Positions 1-8,323 of a stretch of 32,951 nt of DNA are shown here, piece after piece. The first letter of the stretch is position 1. Each line of letters starts with the position of its first letter. Source of the DNA: Bryobacterales bacterium (lineage in GTDB: Bacteria > Acidobacteriota > Terriglobia > Bryobacterales > Bryobacteraceae); NCBI GenBank assembly GCA_025462945.1, contig JAOAPO010000521.1, positions 1-32,951 of the forward strand, given 5' to 3'. Below the pieces are notes generated by a model. That model did not search any database. It saw nothing but the letters and a program-made list of their open reading frames with translations, and had not been told where the DNA came from. The position numbers and the translations under genes were made by a program.

Positions 1-22
1 GCGACGTCCGACACTAAGTTCA

Positions 23-1033
23 ATGCATCTATATCTCTTAATCAGGTGCTATTCTTGCCTTACGACAACGCCCTACTTCAGTGTAATCACGCCCGCATAT
101 AACGCCGCAGCCTACATCGGGTCAGCGCTCGCCTCCGTATTTGCGCAGGCGTATGATGACTTCGAAGTTATAGTTGTGAACGACGGCTCGCCCGACACGG
201 AGCAACTGGAGCAGGCGATCGCGCCTTTTCGGAGCCGCATCACGTACATCATTCAGGAAAACCGGGGCGCGGCTGGCGCGCGCAACACGGCTATTCGTGC
301 CGCGACCGGCAAGTATCTGGCCTTTCTCGATGCCGATGACGAGTGGGAACCTGACTGTTTGCGCGCCCATCGCGATGCGCTGCGAGCGTCCGACGACCCG
401 GACGTCTTATATGGCGACGGGCACTTGTTCGGATCTCCAGAGGTGGAAGGCAAGCGGATGATGGCCTGCCAGCCCTCTGAAGGGGAAGTGACGTTCGAGA
501 GCGTGGTCGGCGGGCACTGCACGGTGTTCGAGTCGGCCGCGGTCGCGAGCCGGGAGATGGTGCAGCGCGTCGGACTTTTCGAGGAGTCGCTGGCGAGTGC
601 CGAGGATCTGGATTTGTGGCTGCGTATTCTCAAGAGCGGCGGGCGCATCGCTTACCACACCAATGCTGTGCTCCGGTATCGTCGGCACAGCGATAGCCTG
701 AGTGCTGACTCGGTCGGACTGGCGAGCAATGTGGTGCGGGTTCTGCAGCGATCGAAGGCTCTGCCATTGACCCAGTCCGAGGCAGCGCTCGTGGATCGGC
801 GGATCGCGGCGGTCGGGGCAAGCCTGGAATACTACAAAGGCGAGACTGCGCTCGCGCGGGGGCACTGGAAGCTCGCGGCCCAACACTGGACGGCGGCAAA
901 CCGCGTTCAGCGTACAGCGCGGCTTTGGGTCATGATAGGAGTCCTGCGAGTGTCACCGGCGGCGTTCTCCCTGATGAAACAGCTTCGCGCTCACGCCCGG
1001 AGACTGCTGGCGCGCGCGCGCCACGTCTGTTGA
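23..1033 (+). CDS. Glycosyltransferase family 2 (GT-A fold)
   Basis: This 336-residue protein probably transfers a sugar from a nucleotide-sugar donor during surface polysaccharide or glycan assembly. The N-terminus reads FSVITPAYNAA followed by VIVVNDGSPD, the usual start of a GT2 Rossmann-like domain. NRGAAGARN and the metal-binding FLDADDEWEP (DxD-type) follow near residues 80-105. A later SAEDLDLWLR supplies the ED motif expected of the catalytic base region, and LRYRRHSDSLS is a common GT2 ending of the catalytic domain. The last ~100 residues are helical and basic with no membrane segment. The ATG at 23 is only 22 bases from the window edge, and the residues before TTPYFSV look atypical, so the true start could be slightly different. 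Acceptor and product cannot be told from sequence. The gene converges on the large exported-protein gene. Confidence 0.85.
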   Translation: MHLYLLIRCYSCLTTTPYFSVITPAYNAAAYIGSALASVFAQAYDDFEVIVVNDGSPDTEQLEQAIAPFRSRITYIIQENRGAAGARNTAIRAATGKYLAFLDADDEWEPDCLRAHRDALRASDDPDVLYGDGHLFGSPEVEGKRMMACQPSEGEVTFESVVGGHCTVFESAAVASREMVQRVGLFEESLASAEDLDLWLRILKSGGRIAYHTNAVLRYRRHSDSLSADSVGLASNVVRVLQRSKALPLTQSEAALVDRRIAAVGASLEYYKGETALARGHWKLAAQHWTAANRVQRTARLWVMIGVLRVSPAAFSLMKQLRAHARRLLARARHVC

Positions 1034-1241
1034 GGGCGTATTGCCTGGGACAAGCAGCGGGCACGAGAAGACGTCAGGGTGGGCCAGCGAGATCTGAAAC
1101 CGGGTGTATGGCGACTCGGCAGCATTCGCGGCTGCAGTCTGGGAGTTTTGCGGCCACCAAGCCTCTGAGCTGGACAGAGTTGGTCAGCCATTATGGGTGT
1201 TCCACGTTCTCCAAAAGCAGGTACTGGACCCGAAACAACGA

Positions 1242-1276
1242 CCGGGGCGGCGAGCAGATCGATCTCGCGGCCCCGG
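1242..1276. terminator. Strong GC-rich hairpin between convergent genes
   Basis: CCGGGGC (1242-1248) pairs with GCCCCGG (1270-1276). After one mismatch, GCGAG (1250-1254) pairs with CTCGC (1264-1268), leaving a 9-base loop. It lies between the stop codons of two convergent genes, 9 bases from the minus-strand stop, as expected for a bidirectional terminator. No T-run follows on either strand, so intrinsic termination is inferred from position and stem strength. Confidence 0.5.
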
Positions 1277-1285
1277 ATCTGTAGG

Positions 1286-4200
1286 CTATGGGAGTGCCGC
1301 TGCAGGCGCGATCAACAGGTCAGGATCCGACTGAGAGACGACTTTGCTTCCGGAAAGATACTTAATCTGGTACCAATGGCTGCCTTGTCTGTCGTCGACC
1401 TGAATGGCACAAGCCTGCGAAGTTGTCGGGCAACCGTAAGTGGTGCTCCTGCCAGAAGGCGCGGTGACGACGATGCGTGCCGAATCACCAACCCCGCGGC
1501 TCAAACTAACGTATATAGTTCTCAACCTCGGAGGTGCGAGGCCTCCGAGCCGGGTGGCTGGCCACTGGTGCGCCATTCCCATTCCGAAGAAGAAGCCCGT
1601 CCACTTGTGTCCGCTTAGCGATCGGTCTGAGTTCTCATCACGAACGTAATTCGGGTCCGAATAGACGTCATTCGAAGTGTAGCCAAATTTGCCCCAAATA
1701 GAGCCGTACACTGCGTCTCCCCAATCGCGGTTTGCAGCTGACGGGTTTGCCTCGTACACCACCCTGAGGGCTGAAGTTGCCTCGGCGGCGAGGACTCGAG
1801 CCGCCCGAACGCCGCCGGGGTCGAACCCGGAGTCACAAACCGGCGTACGACTGGAGAAAAAGGAGTTCGGGGGCGGAGCGGTCTGGGGCTCGCAGGCTTC
1901 ATAGATGCGACCGTAGTGAAGACCTTGTGTGACCGGATCATAGCCCACAGTGCGAATCCACTCCGCCGCCTGCGGCGCCAACGTCGCAAATTTCGCAGCT
2001 AAGGAGGCATCGTCAACGAGAGTTCCAAATTTCAGCTCGGTCGTTTTTATCCCCATCATAAATGGCTGCTGGCCATAACCGGCCAGAACACCGGACCATG
2101 CGTAGGCGTTCGATTCCGAAGGGCCGTCCCAGGGTCTGTTCAATGTTACCTGTGAAGGCCCGTTCCAGGTACATGCCCAGTTTCGGGACAACTGCGGGTC
2201 CTCATTGCTGGTCGCGATCGTCGTCATCGCGACATTGTTCTCGATCACGTAAGAGTACGTACCGGAGTCGCCAGGCCACAGAGCGCCCATGGTCGCAGTG
2301 CCATTCGGATCAATCTGAAACTGAAAAAAAGAGACGTAAAGGGCGCCGCCCGAGCGGCCAGTGATAACGATCTTGCTTCCTGGAACCAAGGCTCCTTCCA
2401 TCGGCATGATGACCGCTGAACCGCGGGTGACCGAAACTCTGCCCGTCGAGATCCCGAAGCACATGCTTTGCGGGAGGTTCGTGCCAGTCACCAGCGCGCT
2501 TGCGTTCGTCATGGTGAGCGGCCCGGCTTGCCGGTCCCACAAAGCGCCGTGGGCCCACGAGTTGTCGTCGCGTTTGCATCTGATCTCCCGGTCATAGACA
2601 TCGCTCAACTGAGTTTTCGACCTGGCACGCTCACCTGGATCAGGGTCGAAGGCGGCGGCAAGCGCAAGCCAACTGGACAGGTAAGAGGAATCTCGTGTAT
2701 CCCATGAACTACAGCCGAGACTGCCGATCGCACCCCGCCTGGCGAAGCCCCTCAAGTCTGCCCACTTCACACTTTCGGGCCGCCCGCCGTCCAGAATGGC
2801 TGCGGCGAAGCCGCCAATTGTTCCCCCACCAAGGAAGAGCGGTATCCCGCCCACATCCCCCCCCGCGAGGGCCGGCGACCGGACATAGTTATCTCCAAGG
2901 ACACGGGCCGCCTGCAACGCCGGATCCCAGCCCGACCGATAGTAGAGGGCCCGGTGCGCCAGATCCTCACCGTAGATATTTGCGCCAAAGGAACCTGCAT
3001 AACCCAGGCCGTCCATGTAGCTATACTGCTGCCCGGCCTGTATTGACTTCCCCACAAGGCCGCTCAAATCCCGCCCTGTAATGAGATACAGCTCAGTGTC
3101 GGATTCGCACGCGGCGATCTCGTAGTAGGTTTGTGCGTCACTTTGGTCGAGGGTGCGCGAGTAATGAAGCGTCGCAAGGCGAGTGTCAGGTTGGATAATG
3201 GCATAACTGAAACTTCCCGCATCAGCGTCCGCCGGGTAGGGCCGAGACAGGGCAATGTGAGTCGAGTCTGTCAAAGCGTTGACATACGCATAGAAGACGT
3301 ATGGGGTCCCGCCACTCCGGGTCGCTGATACCCTAACGGCCGAACTATTCGGAACAATTCCATTCGCGGCAGTCCAGTTCGTACCGTTGCCGACAAGAGA
3401 CGCGGAACCGTTTGCCACGGTCACCGAACCGCTGGTGGACAAGATCGCCCCGCCGGGCCCGATGCCTGCCGGACACAAGGTTGACAGGAAAGTCGTCCCG
3501 GCGCCACGAACCTTTGCCTGCACCACCGGCGTTCCCGCCGCCCAGGCCGTGGCGCCCACTTCAGAGCTTTCACCCTGAGGATTCGCCTGTCCGCGACCGT
3601 CGTAGCAAACGGTCAGCGCAGCGGGCCCGTTTGTGGCAGACGTGCCGCAGATTCGAATGTCTTCACGCCGCTGATAATCAGGACCGATAAGGATCCTGGT
3701 CGGCATCGTTGAAAAATCAATCTTCGATGCGTCGTTCACGGGAATCGTCATGGCTGATGCGCTCACGGGAGCGGCGAGCAGCCCCACTCTGGGGCCAGGA
3801 CCACCCTGGTACAGGTAAGTCACCGTTCCCGGGAGGGGGTGTTCCCAACTGGGTGACGTCCAGCCGTTTGCCTGATAGGCAGCAGATCTGGCTCGAGTCG
3901 CGGCCATTGCTCGTTCATCAGCCAGGCCCCACGGGTTCTTTCCGAACGCGATCATGGGGCCGAAGAGTTTATCCACGTTCGGGTCGGCGTTGATCACGAT
4001 GCCGTTATCATTCGTAGCTACCGCGCCCACCTCCAGCAGCGTAGTATTACCCGTTCCGTTTGCATCGGTGACACGGAGAGAGAACTGATAAGTTCCGAAT
4101 ACCAGGCCACTGATGGACGGTGTGAGTGAGTTGCGGTTCGCCCATATGACGCCGGTTGGTCCTTTGGTCTGCTGCCAAAAAGCGGAGACAGTGGAACTCC

Positions 4201-5026
4201 CGTCAGCGAGCGAGTAACTGGACGTTGCGTCGAGCCGGGCGGACACACCCGCTCGGAGTGAGACCCAGTTGGCCCATGAAGGCGCGCCGAAGGTCTTCGC
4301 GATGGCGAAGGCGGTTTGGTTTGGCGTCGACGAGAAGCTTACGCCGGCACCCCTCAAATTGTGATTGTGCCCGCTGGAATCTGTTAGTTTTCCGTCAAAC
4401 TTGAGTTCGGTCCAGTTTCCGGCGTCTGCGGTGGCAGGAGGTTTGCTTCCTGCGGGCAGCACGTCGAGGCTGATTCGAAGGAAACCCAGGCTACCGTCCA
4501 CGCCCAAGCCAATCTCCCCGCCACCCCCGGCAGCAAAATTGCGCGACAGGCCGAAAGGCAGAACCTGGCTACCGTAACCGGTGCCATCGTAGTTCCAGAT
4601 TTCGCACGTCAGGTGGGCCGTTGCGGTGTCGCGCTGCACTCGGACGAGTACGTTTGTAAGACCTGCAGCGGGTACCCGGCACGGCGCACCACCCTCTCCC
4701 AGATCCCAGAGATCGCCAAAGTTGAGCGACCTGTCAGGAAAGATGGTCGCGACGAGGCCGACACCATTGAGATAGAACAGCTTTCTTCCAGATGCGCCAT
4801 CGGGGGCGGGCGAAAAATCATGAAGCTGGAACTCAACACGCCACGACTGCGAGGCCAACAGTGGAGGGTCGGAGAGTTGCAACGTAGCGCCACCAGATGT
4901 CAGCACGAGCGATTGACCAGCCAGAGCCTGCAGGGGCAACAGCGCAGCAAACATCAGAATGAGGCTGAGTGCATTTTGCACGCCTCTGAGGACGCGAAGT
5001 AACATTAGATCAATTATCCTTCTCAT
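1286..5026 (-). CDS. Large multidomain exported protein with PKD-like domain, function unknown
   Basis: The 1246-residue product begins with a basic N-terminus and a hydrophobic stretch (LILMFAALLPLQALA), a probable Sec signal peptide cleaved near residue 37. Residues ~38-230 look like a beta-rich concanavalin/LamG-type domain, and ~253-336 resemble a PKD/REJ-type beta-sandwich (RLDATSSYS, YQFSLRVTDANG). A beta module of the G-S-V-T-V-x-N-G-S-A type occurs at ~530-611 and, more diverged, at ~835-928. Stretches around 690-830 and 1000-1160 are richer in Ala, Trp and Leu and may be helical. No known catalytic domain is recognised. An AAGGA Shine-Dalgarno at 5034-5038, 7 bases before the ATG, supports the start. 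The start lies 21 bases after the collagen-like gene, so the two form a likely operon. Possible roles are surface adhesion or polysaccharide processing; neither is proven. Confidence 0.75.
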   Translation of the reverse strand: MRRIIDLMLLRVLRGVQNALSLILMFAALLPLQALAGQSLVLTSGGATLQLSDPPLLASQSWRVEFQLHDFSPAPDGASGRKLFYLNGVGLVATIFPDRSLNFGDLWDLGEGGAPCRVPAAGLTNVLVRVQRDTATAHLTCEIWNYDGTGYGSQVLPFGLSRNFAAGGGGEIGLGVDGSLGFLRISLDVLPAGSKPPATADAGNWTELKFDGKLTDSSGHNHNLRGAGVSFSSTPNQTAFAIAKTFGAPSWANWVSLRAGVSARLDATSSYSLADGSSTVSAFWQQTKGPTGVIWANRNSLTPSISGLVFGTYQFSLRVTDANGTGNTTLLEVGAVATNDNGIVINADPNVDKLFGPMIAFGKNPWGLADERAMAATRARSAAYQANGWTSPSWEHPLPGTVTYLYQGGPGPRVGLLAAPVSASAMTIPVNDASKIDFSTMPTRILIGPDYQRREDIRICGTSATNGPAALTVCYDGRGQANPQGESSEVGATAWAAGTPVVQAKVRGAGTTFLSTLCPAGIGPGGAILSTSGSVTVANGSASLVGNGTNWTAANGIVPNSSAVRVSATRSGGTPYVFYAYVNALTDSTHIALSRPYPADADAGSFSYAIIQPDTRLATLHYSRTLDQSDAQTYYEIAACESDTELYLITGRDLSGLVGKSIQAGQQYSYMDGLGYAGSFGANIYGEDLAHRALYYRSGWDPALQAARVLGDNYVRSPALAGGDVGGIPLFLGGGTIGGFAAAILDGGRPESVKWADLRGFARRGAIGSLGCSSWDTRDSSYLSSWLALAAAFDPDPGERARSKTQLSDVYDREIRCKRDDNSWAHGALWDRQAGPLTMTNASALVTGTNLPQSMCFGISTGRVSVTRGSAVIMPMEGALVPGSKIVITGRSGGALYVSFFQFQIDPNGTATMGALWPGDSGTYSYVIENNVAMTTIATSNEDPQLSRNWACTWNGPSQVTLNRPWDGPSESNAYAWSGVLAGYGQQPFMMGIKTTELKFGTLVDDASLAAKFATLAPQAAEWIRTVGYDPVTQGLHYGRIYEACEPQTAPPPNSFFSSRTPVCDSGFDPGGVRAARVLAAEATSALRVVYEANPSAANRDWGDAVYGSIWGKFGYTSNDVYSDPNYVRDENSDRSLSGHKWTGFFFGMGMAHQWPATRLGGLAPPRLRTIYVSLSRGVGDSARIVVTAPSGRSTTYGCPTTSQACAIQVDDRQGSHWYQIKYLSGSKVVSQSDPDLLIAPAAALP

Positions 5027-5047
5027 TGTCGTATCCTTGTGAGCCGC

Positions 5048-6424
5048 TTACATCAAAAAGGCGATTGCCGGGGGAATTCCGAAGTGATCGCTCTGACCCG
5101 TTACCGTCCCCAGCAAGGAAGGCATTGCAACGGAACCGGCAGTGCCAGTTGCCCTGCCGCTCGCTGTACCGGACCGGCTGCGCGATCCGGAGTTGAGCAA
5201 CAGACCGAACATCCAACTGCCCGATGCAGCCGCCTGAAGCACTACCCCGGTCGTGTCCGCGGTCCACGCAAAATAATAAACCTTTCCGGCAACGAGGTTT
5301 GGAGGAGACGTAAAAGAGATCTGTAGCGTCCCGGTGCCGCTCACGGGCGCGCTCTGTTGTGCGACCAGAACTCCCGTCACGTCGTAAATGGCTGCCGCCA
5401 GACGACAGGGACTGGCGGGGCTGCAACCGGACGCGCCCACCAGATAGTAGGAAATGCCCGTGACGAGCATGTTGTTCTCTGCGACAAACATATGTGCTTT
5501 GACACCGTTCGGACCGGCAATGTCGCTGGCGCCGTTGTCGGAAGGGAAGCCGAAAGGGAATCGGTAGCCTCCCGCTTCGATCGCGCCAGAACCACCCGTA
5601 CCAGCGGGGCCGGTTGCCCCGGGAGGTCCTTCCGGACCAGTTGGTCCTGCGGGCCCCGCTGGTCCGGCCGGACCACGCGGCCCCACCGTTCCGGCTCCGG
5701 AGCCGCTGCCAGACCCACCTCCGATCAGGCGAAACAGCGCACCGTCGTACCAAAGCTGATAAAGTTGACCAGCCACGAGACCTCCGGCCGCTGGATCAGT
5801 GATACCGTCCGCGTCCGCGATCCGTCTCGCCCCCAGGTCGTCGACGTTCAGCGTGGTCGTTCCCCCGACGCCGTCGTTGTCGGGCGTCCAGTGCACGACC
5901 ATGCCAGTGGAGTATGTTGCGAGGGTGGGCGACATCGAGCATGAGTAAGTCGATGCCGTCCCGCTGCCTGGCGCGGACGCACAAAGCAGCGCCGAGCCGG
6001 ATTGCTGACCGGCCCTGGTCTGCGCCACGGAAGTATCCAGCAACGTTTGAACGGAAATCGCCTGCCCGGTATCACTCACTGACCAAAGCACGCCTGAGCC
6101 GGTAGAAAGATCCAGTGCGGGACGTGTACCTACGACGACCCCGGCGCTCCTAATTTCCGTAGGGCTGACGCTGCTGCCGTGTTCGAGGCTCCAGACGTTG
6201 GGGCTGGTGCACCCGAAGCTGTTCTGTCCTGCGCTTGCGGCTGTTACGAAGAACATTTGCCCGACGGTGCAGTTAGGAGGCAGCGACGTGCCAGTCTGAA
6301 AAGGTTTGGTGGATTGAGCCGCGCTGAAGTCCACTGATTTTGTCTGTGTTCTTAGATCGATCTGGGTCTGCCCGCTGCAGAGAACAGCTCCGACAGCCAC
6401 AATCGAGAAAATGTTTGCTCTCAT
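5048..6424 (-). CDS. Exported collagen-like (Gly-X-Y) protein
   Basis: The predicted product has 458 residues from the ATG at 6424, which starts a clean signal peptide (MRANIFSIVAVGAVLCSGQ). An in-frame ATG at 6469 would add 15 residues that spoil the signal. The N-terminal third (IDLRTQTKSVDFS, GTSLPPNCTVGQMFF, NVWSLE) matches a pattern I recall from exported acidobacterial proteins. A segment with LNVDDLGARRIADADG and LVAGQLYQLWYDG resembles phage-tail-like structural domains. Then come 11 Gly-X-Y triplets (residues ~245-277) and a C-terminal ~175-residue domain (VKAHMFVAENNMLVTGISYY) that is probably beta-rich and could trimerise the collagen stalk. A surface filament or adhesin is likely. 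It is the first gene of a two-gene unit with the large exported protein. Confidence 0.8.
   Translation of the reverse strand: MRANIFSIVAVGAVLCSGQTQIDLRTQTKSVDFSAAQSTKPFQTGTSLPPNCTVGQMFFVTAASAGQNSFGCTSPNVWSLEHGSSVSPTEIRSAGVVVGTRPALDLSTGSGVLWSVSDTGQAISVQTLLDTSVAQTRAGQQSGSALLCASAPGSGTASTYSCSMSPTLATYSTGMVVHWTPDNDGVGGTTTLNVDDLGARRIADADGITDPAAGGLVAGQLYQLWYDGALFRLIGGGSGSGSGAGTVGPRGPAGPAGPAGPTGPEGPPGATGPAGTGGSGAIEAGGYRFPFGFPSDNGASDIAGPNGVKAHMFVAENNMLVTGISYYLVGASGCSPASPCRLAAAIYDVTGVLVAQQSAPVSGTGTLQISFTSPPNLVAGKVYYFAWTADTTGVVLQAAASGSWMFGLLLNSGSRSRSGTASGRATGTAGSVAMPSLLGTVTGQSDHFGIPPAIAFLM
5594..5692 (-). repeat. Collagen-like Gly-X-Y coding repeat (11 triplets)
   Basis: The reverse strand encodes GTV GPR, then GPA three times, then GPT GPE GPP GAT GPA GTG. 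Proline is frequent in the X position, as in bacterial collagens. The tract is short, and copy number could vary between strains by slippage. Confidence 0.85.
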
Positions 6425-7195
6425 GCCCAAAGCGTAGGCAAAGAAGCACTCAAGAACGTCAGCCTGCATACCGTTACGGCGTGGCGGCCGTTGATAACAA
6501 ACGATCTGCCGACCGAAGATTTATTTCCCGGATTCGTGAACGTCCAGCGCAGGGCGCGGCGACGGCGGATGAAATGCTGCCAGAACAGGGGGTAAAGTGA
6601 GGGAGCCGGGGCCTGTCGAGGCCGAACCGCCTCGCGCTGCAATGCCGGAAGCGCGTGGCGGGACATCACACACCGTTGTGCCCTCCGCGAAGAGCTAAGA
6701 CGCAGGCTTTTAGGCGACCGCTTGCTGCTATGCGCGGACATTTTCGAGGCAACGGCCCAGTCAAAGCTCCGGACGGCAACTGCGCGAGTTTCTCAGTCGC
6801 TGCAATCGCCGCTTTGTGGCTCCTTCTGTCAGCGCCGGGCCTGCTCAGCGTGCTCGACTCGTTGCCTGGGTATGTGTTGAATTTGAGATTGAGGGATGCT
6901 GAACCAGCAGGTCGACCGCCGCCGCGGTTGTGATTGGACCTTCGAAGGTGCCGTCTCACTTCGAGAACAGTAAGTTGCTGGTCAGCAGAACTCCCCGTTC
7001 ATAGCATCTGCCTCATACAGGAGCGCAACTATACGCCGGCAGCTCGCCGGTCGTTCTCTCGCGCATCACGAAAGTGGCGGCGCGTGTTGCGCTCGGCCCA
7101 TGCATCCGATGAAGCCGGGGGATCGTTTACACGACGACTCTCGACAGTACCCTGCTACCTTGCGTCGAGCGAGTGCATCTAATTGATTACCCTCC
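6425..7195. other. Intergenic stretch without an intact gene
   Basis: This stretch of about 770 bases separates the collagen-like gene from the SPL-family pair. Reading frames of 80-100 codons exist on both strands, but none has a recognisable domain or a convincing start. The only interpretable element is the decayed sulfatase 3' end at 6683-6748. Promoters for the collagen-like gene (leftward) and the SPL pair (rightward) must lie here, but no convincing -35/-10 pair was found. The SPL start at 7196 has no clear Shine-Dalgarno. Confidence 0.6.
6683..6748 (-). pseudogene. Decayed 3' end of a sulfatase gene
   Basis: Hand alignment of 6683-6748 with 9419-9484, the 3' end of the downstream sulfatase gene and the bases just after it, gives about 52 identities in 66, including 17 identical bases across the stop codon (CTCCGCGAAGAGCTAAG). 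On the minus strand it reads L-E-N-V-R-A-stop-Q-Q-A-V-A-stop-K-P-A-S-stop against L-E-K-I-R-A-W-E-K-T-V-G-L-K-P-A-P-stop in the intact gene. Reading frame and final stop are conserved while two internal codons have become stops. Similarity fades above 6748; a shifted frame gives T-E-K-L-A-Q against E-T-K-N-L-A-T-Q, so a frameshifted extension is possible. Confidence 0.65.
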
Positions 7196-8323
7196 ATGAC
7201 CACCCTTTCCCAAGTCCTTCAGGCACTTATTCCCCCGCGTCCTGCAAGCCTCGTCAATCCGCCGCCACCCTGGCTGCTGAACCCGCAGACCATCTACCTG
7301 GAGCCAGCTGTCGAGCAGTTAGCAAGAGGACAGCAGATCCTTGAGCGCTTCCCCGACGCAGAACGGATTTTGGTCGACTCGCACTGGAAGATCCCCGGCT
7401 TGTTCGGCTTCGAAGGCAACGTAGGCGACTGGAACAAGATCAAACGGGATGTGCTCGTGCTGGGAGTCAAGAAGTCCTTGCGCGCTGAGCCGAACAGTCG
7501 GTCATCGGATTTCATCGCTCCTTCGCACGCGAACGGGTGTGCGATGGCTTGTTCGTATTGCTACGTACCGCGACAGAAAGGCTACGCGAATCCAATCTCC
7601 GTGTTCGTGAACATCGAACAGATCGCGGCGTACCTGACCCGGCACGCGACAAAGCTGGGCTGGAAGGCGGAGCCCAGTCAAATCGACCCGATCTATTGGG
7701 TTTACGATATCGGCTGCAACAGCGATTGTTCCGTTGATGCGATGGTGTCGGATAACGTCCGCGATCTGGTATCGCTGTTCCGCACCTTGCCAACCGCAAA
7801 GGCGACATTCGCGACTAAGTTCGTCAATCGTGACTTACTGTCGTACGACCCGCAGGGCAAGACCCGTATCCGGCTGAGTTTGATGCCGCAACGCATGGCG
7901 AAGGTGGTGGATGTGCGTACCTCACCCATAGCGGAGCGCATTGGCATCATCAATGACCTCCACGAAGCCGGATACGAAGTGCATCTGAACTTTTCGCCAG
8001 TGATTTACTACGAGGGCTGGCAGGCGGATTATCGCGAGTTGTTCGATCAGCTTGCGCAAGTGCTGAAGCCCGAAGTGAAGGACCAGCTTGGGGCCGAGAT
8101 TATCTTCCTGACACATAACGAGAAGCTGCACCAGATCAACCTCGGATGGCACCCTAAGGGCGAAGAACTGTTGTGGAATCCTGAGCTCCAGGACACAAAG
8201 TACAGCCAGATGGGCGGCCGTAACCTGCGTTACAAGCGTGGTCTGAAGGCGGGGCTGGTGGAGGAGTTCAATGCCCTCCTGAATAAGCACTTGCCCGAGT
8301 GCCGGATCCGGTATGCCTTCTGA
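7196..8323 (+). CDS. Radical SAM protein, spore photoproduct lyase family (divergent paralogue)
   Basis: The 375-residue protein has the radical SAM cluster motif C115-x3-C119-x2-C122 (GCAMACSYCYV), which binds a 4Fe-4S cluster and S-adenosylmethionine. The following NPISVFVN matches the position of the Y-I-R-x-Y-V-N stretch in SplB. DIGCNSDCSVD near residue 174 aligns with the A-S-C-T-S-D segment of SplB, whose cysteine donates hydrogen during thymine-dimer repair; C174 is kept, and an extra C178 is present. The family repairs UV spore photoproduct in endospore formers, but relatives occur in non-spore-formers where the substrate is uncertain. The ATG at 7196 is the first possible start, since an in-frame stop lies 12 bases upstream; no good Shine-Dalgarno is visible. 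The gene overlaps the next one by 11 bases. Confidence 0.82.
   Translation: MTTLSQVLQALIPPRPASLVNPPPPWLLNPQTIYLEPAVEQLARGQQILERFPDAERILVDSHWKIPGLFGFEGNVGDWNKIKRDVLVLGVKKSLRAEPNSRSSDFIAPSHANGCAMACSYCYVPRQKGYANPISVFVNIEQIAAYLTRHATKLGWKAEPSQIDPIYWVYDIGCNSDCSVDAMVSDNVRDLVSLFRTLPTAKATFATKFVNRDLLSYDPQGKTRIRLSLMPQRMAKVVDVRTSPIAERIGIINDLHEAGYEVHLNFSPVIYYEGWQADYRELFDQLAQVLKPEVKDQLGAEIIFLTHNEKLHQINLGWHPKGEELLWNPELQDTKYSQMGGRNLRYKRGLKAGLVEEFNALLNKHLPECRIRYAF

Noticed and set aside
5594-5692. Phage origin of the collagen-like gene
   Set aside because: A signal peptide is present and no other phage structural or packaging gene is found in the window.
6683-6699. CTCCGCGAAGAGCTAAG, shared exactly with 9419-9435, as an insertion-sequence end or attachment site
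   Set aside because: The match continues into sulfatase codons in the same frame, so a shared gene end explains it better, and there is no transposase or integrase nearby.
6655-7182. Two plus-strand frames of 92 and 82 codons upstream of the SPL pair
   Set aside because: Products are Arg/Ser-rich with no domain, no ribosome binding site is seen, and the first runs antisense across the decayed sulfatase end.
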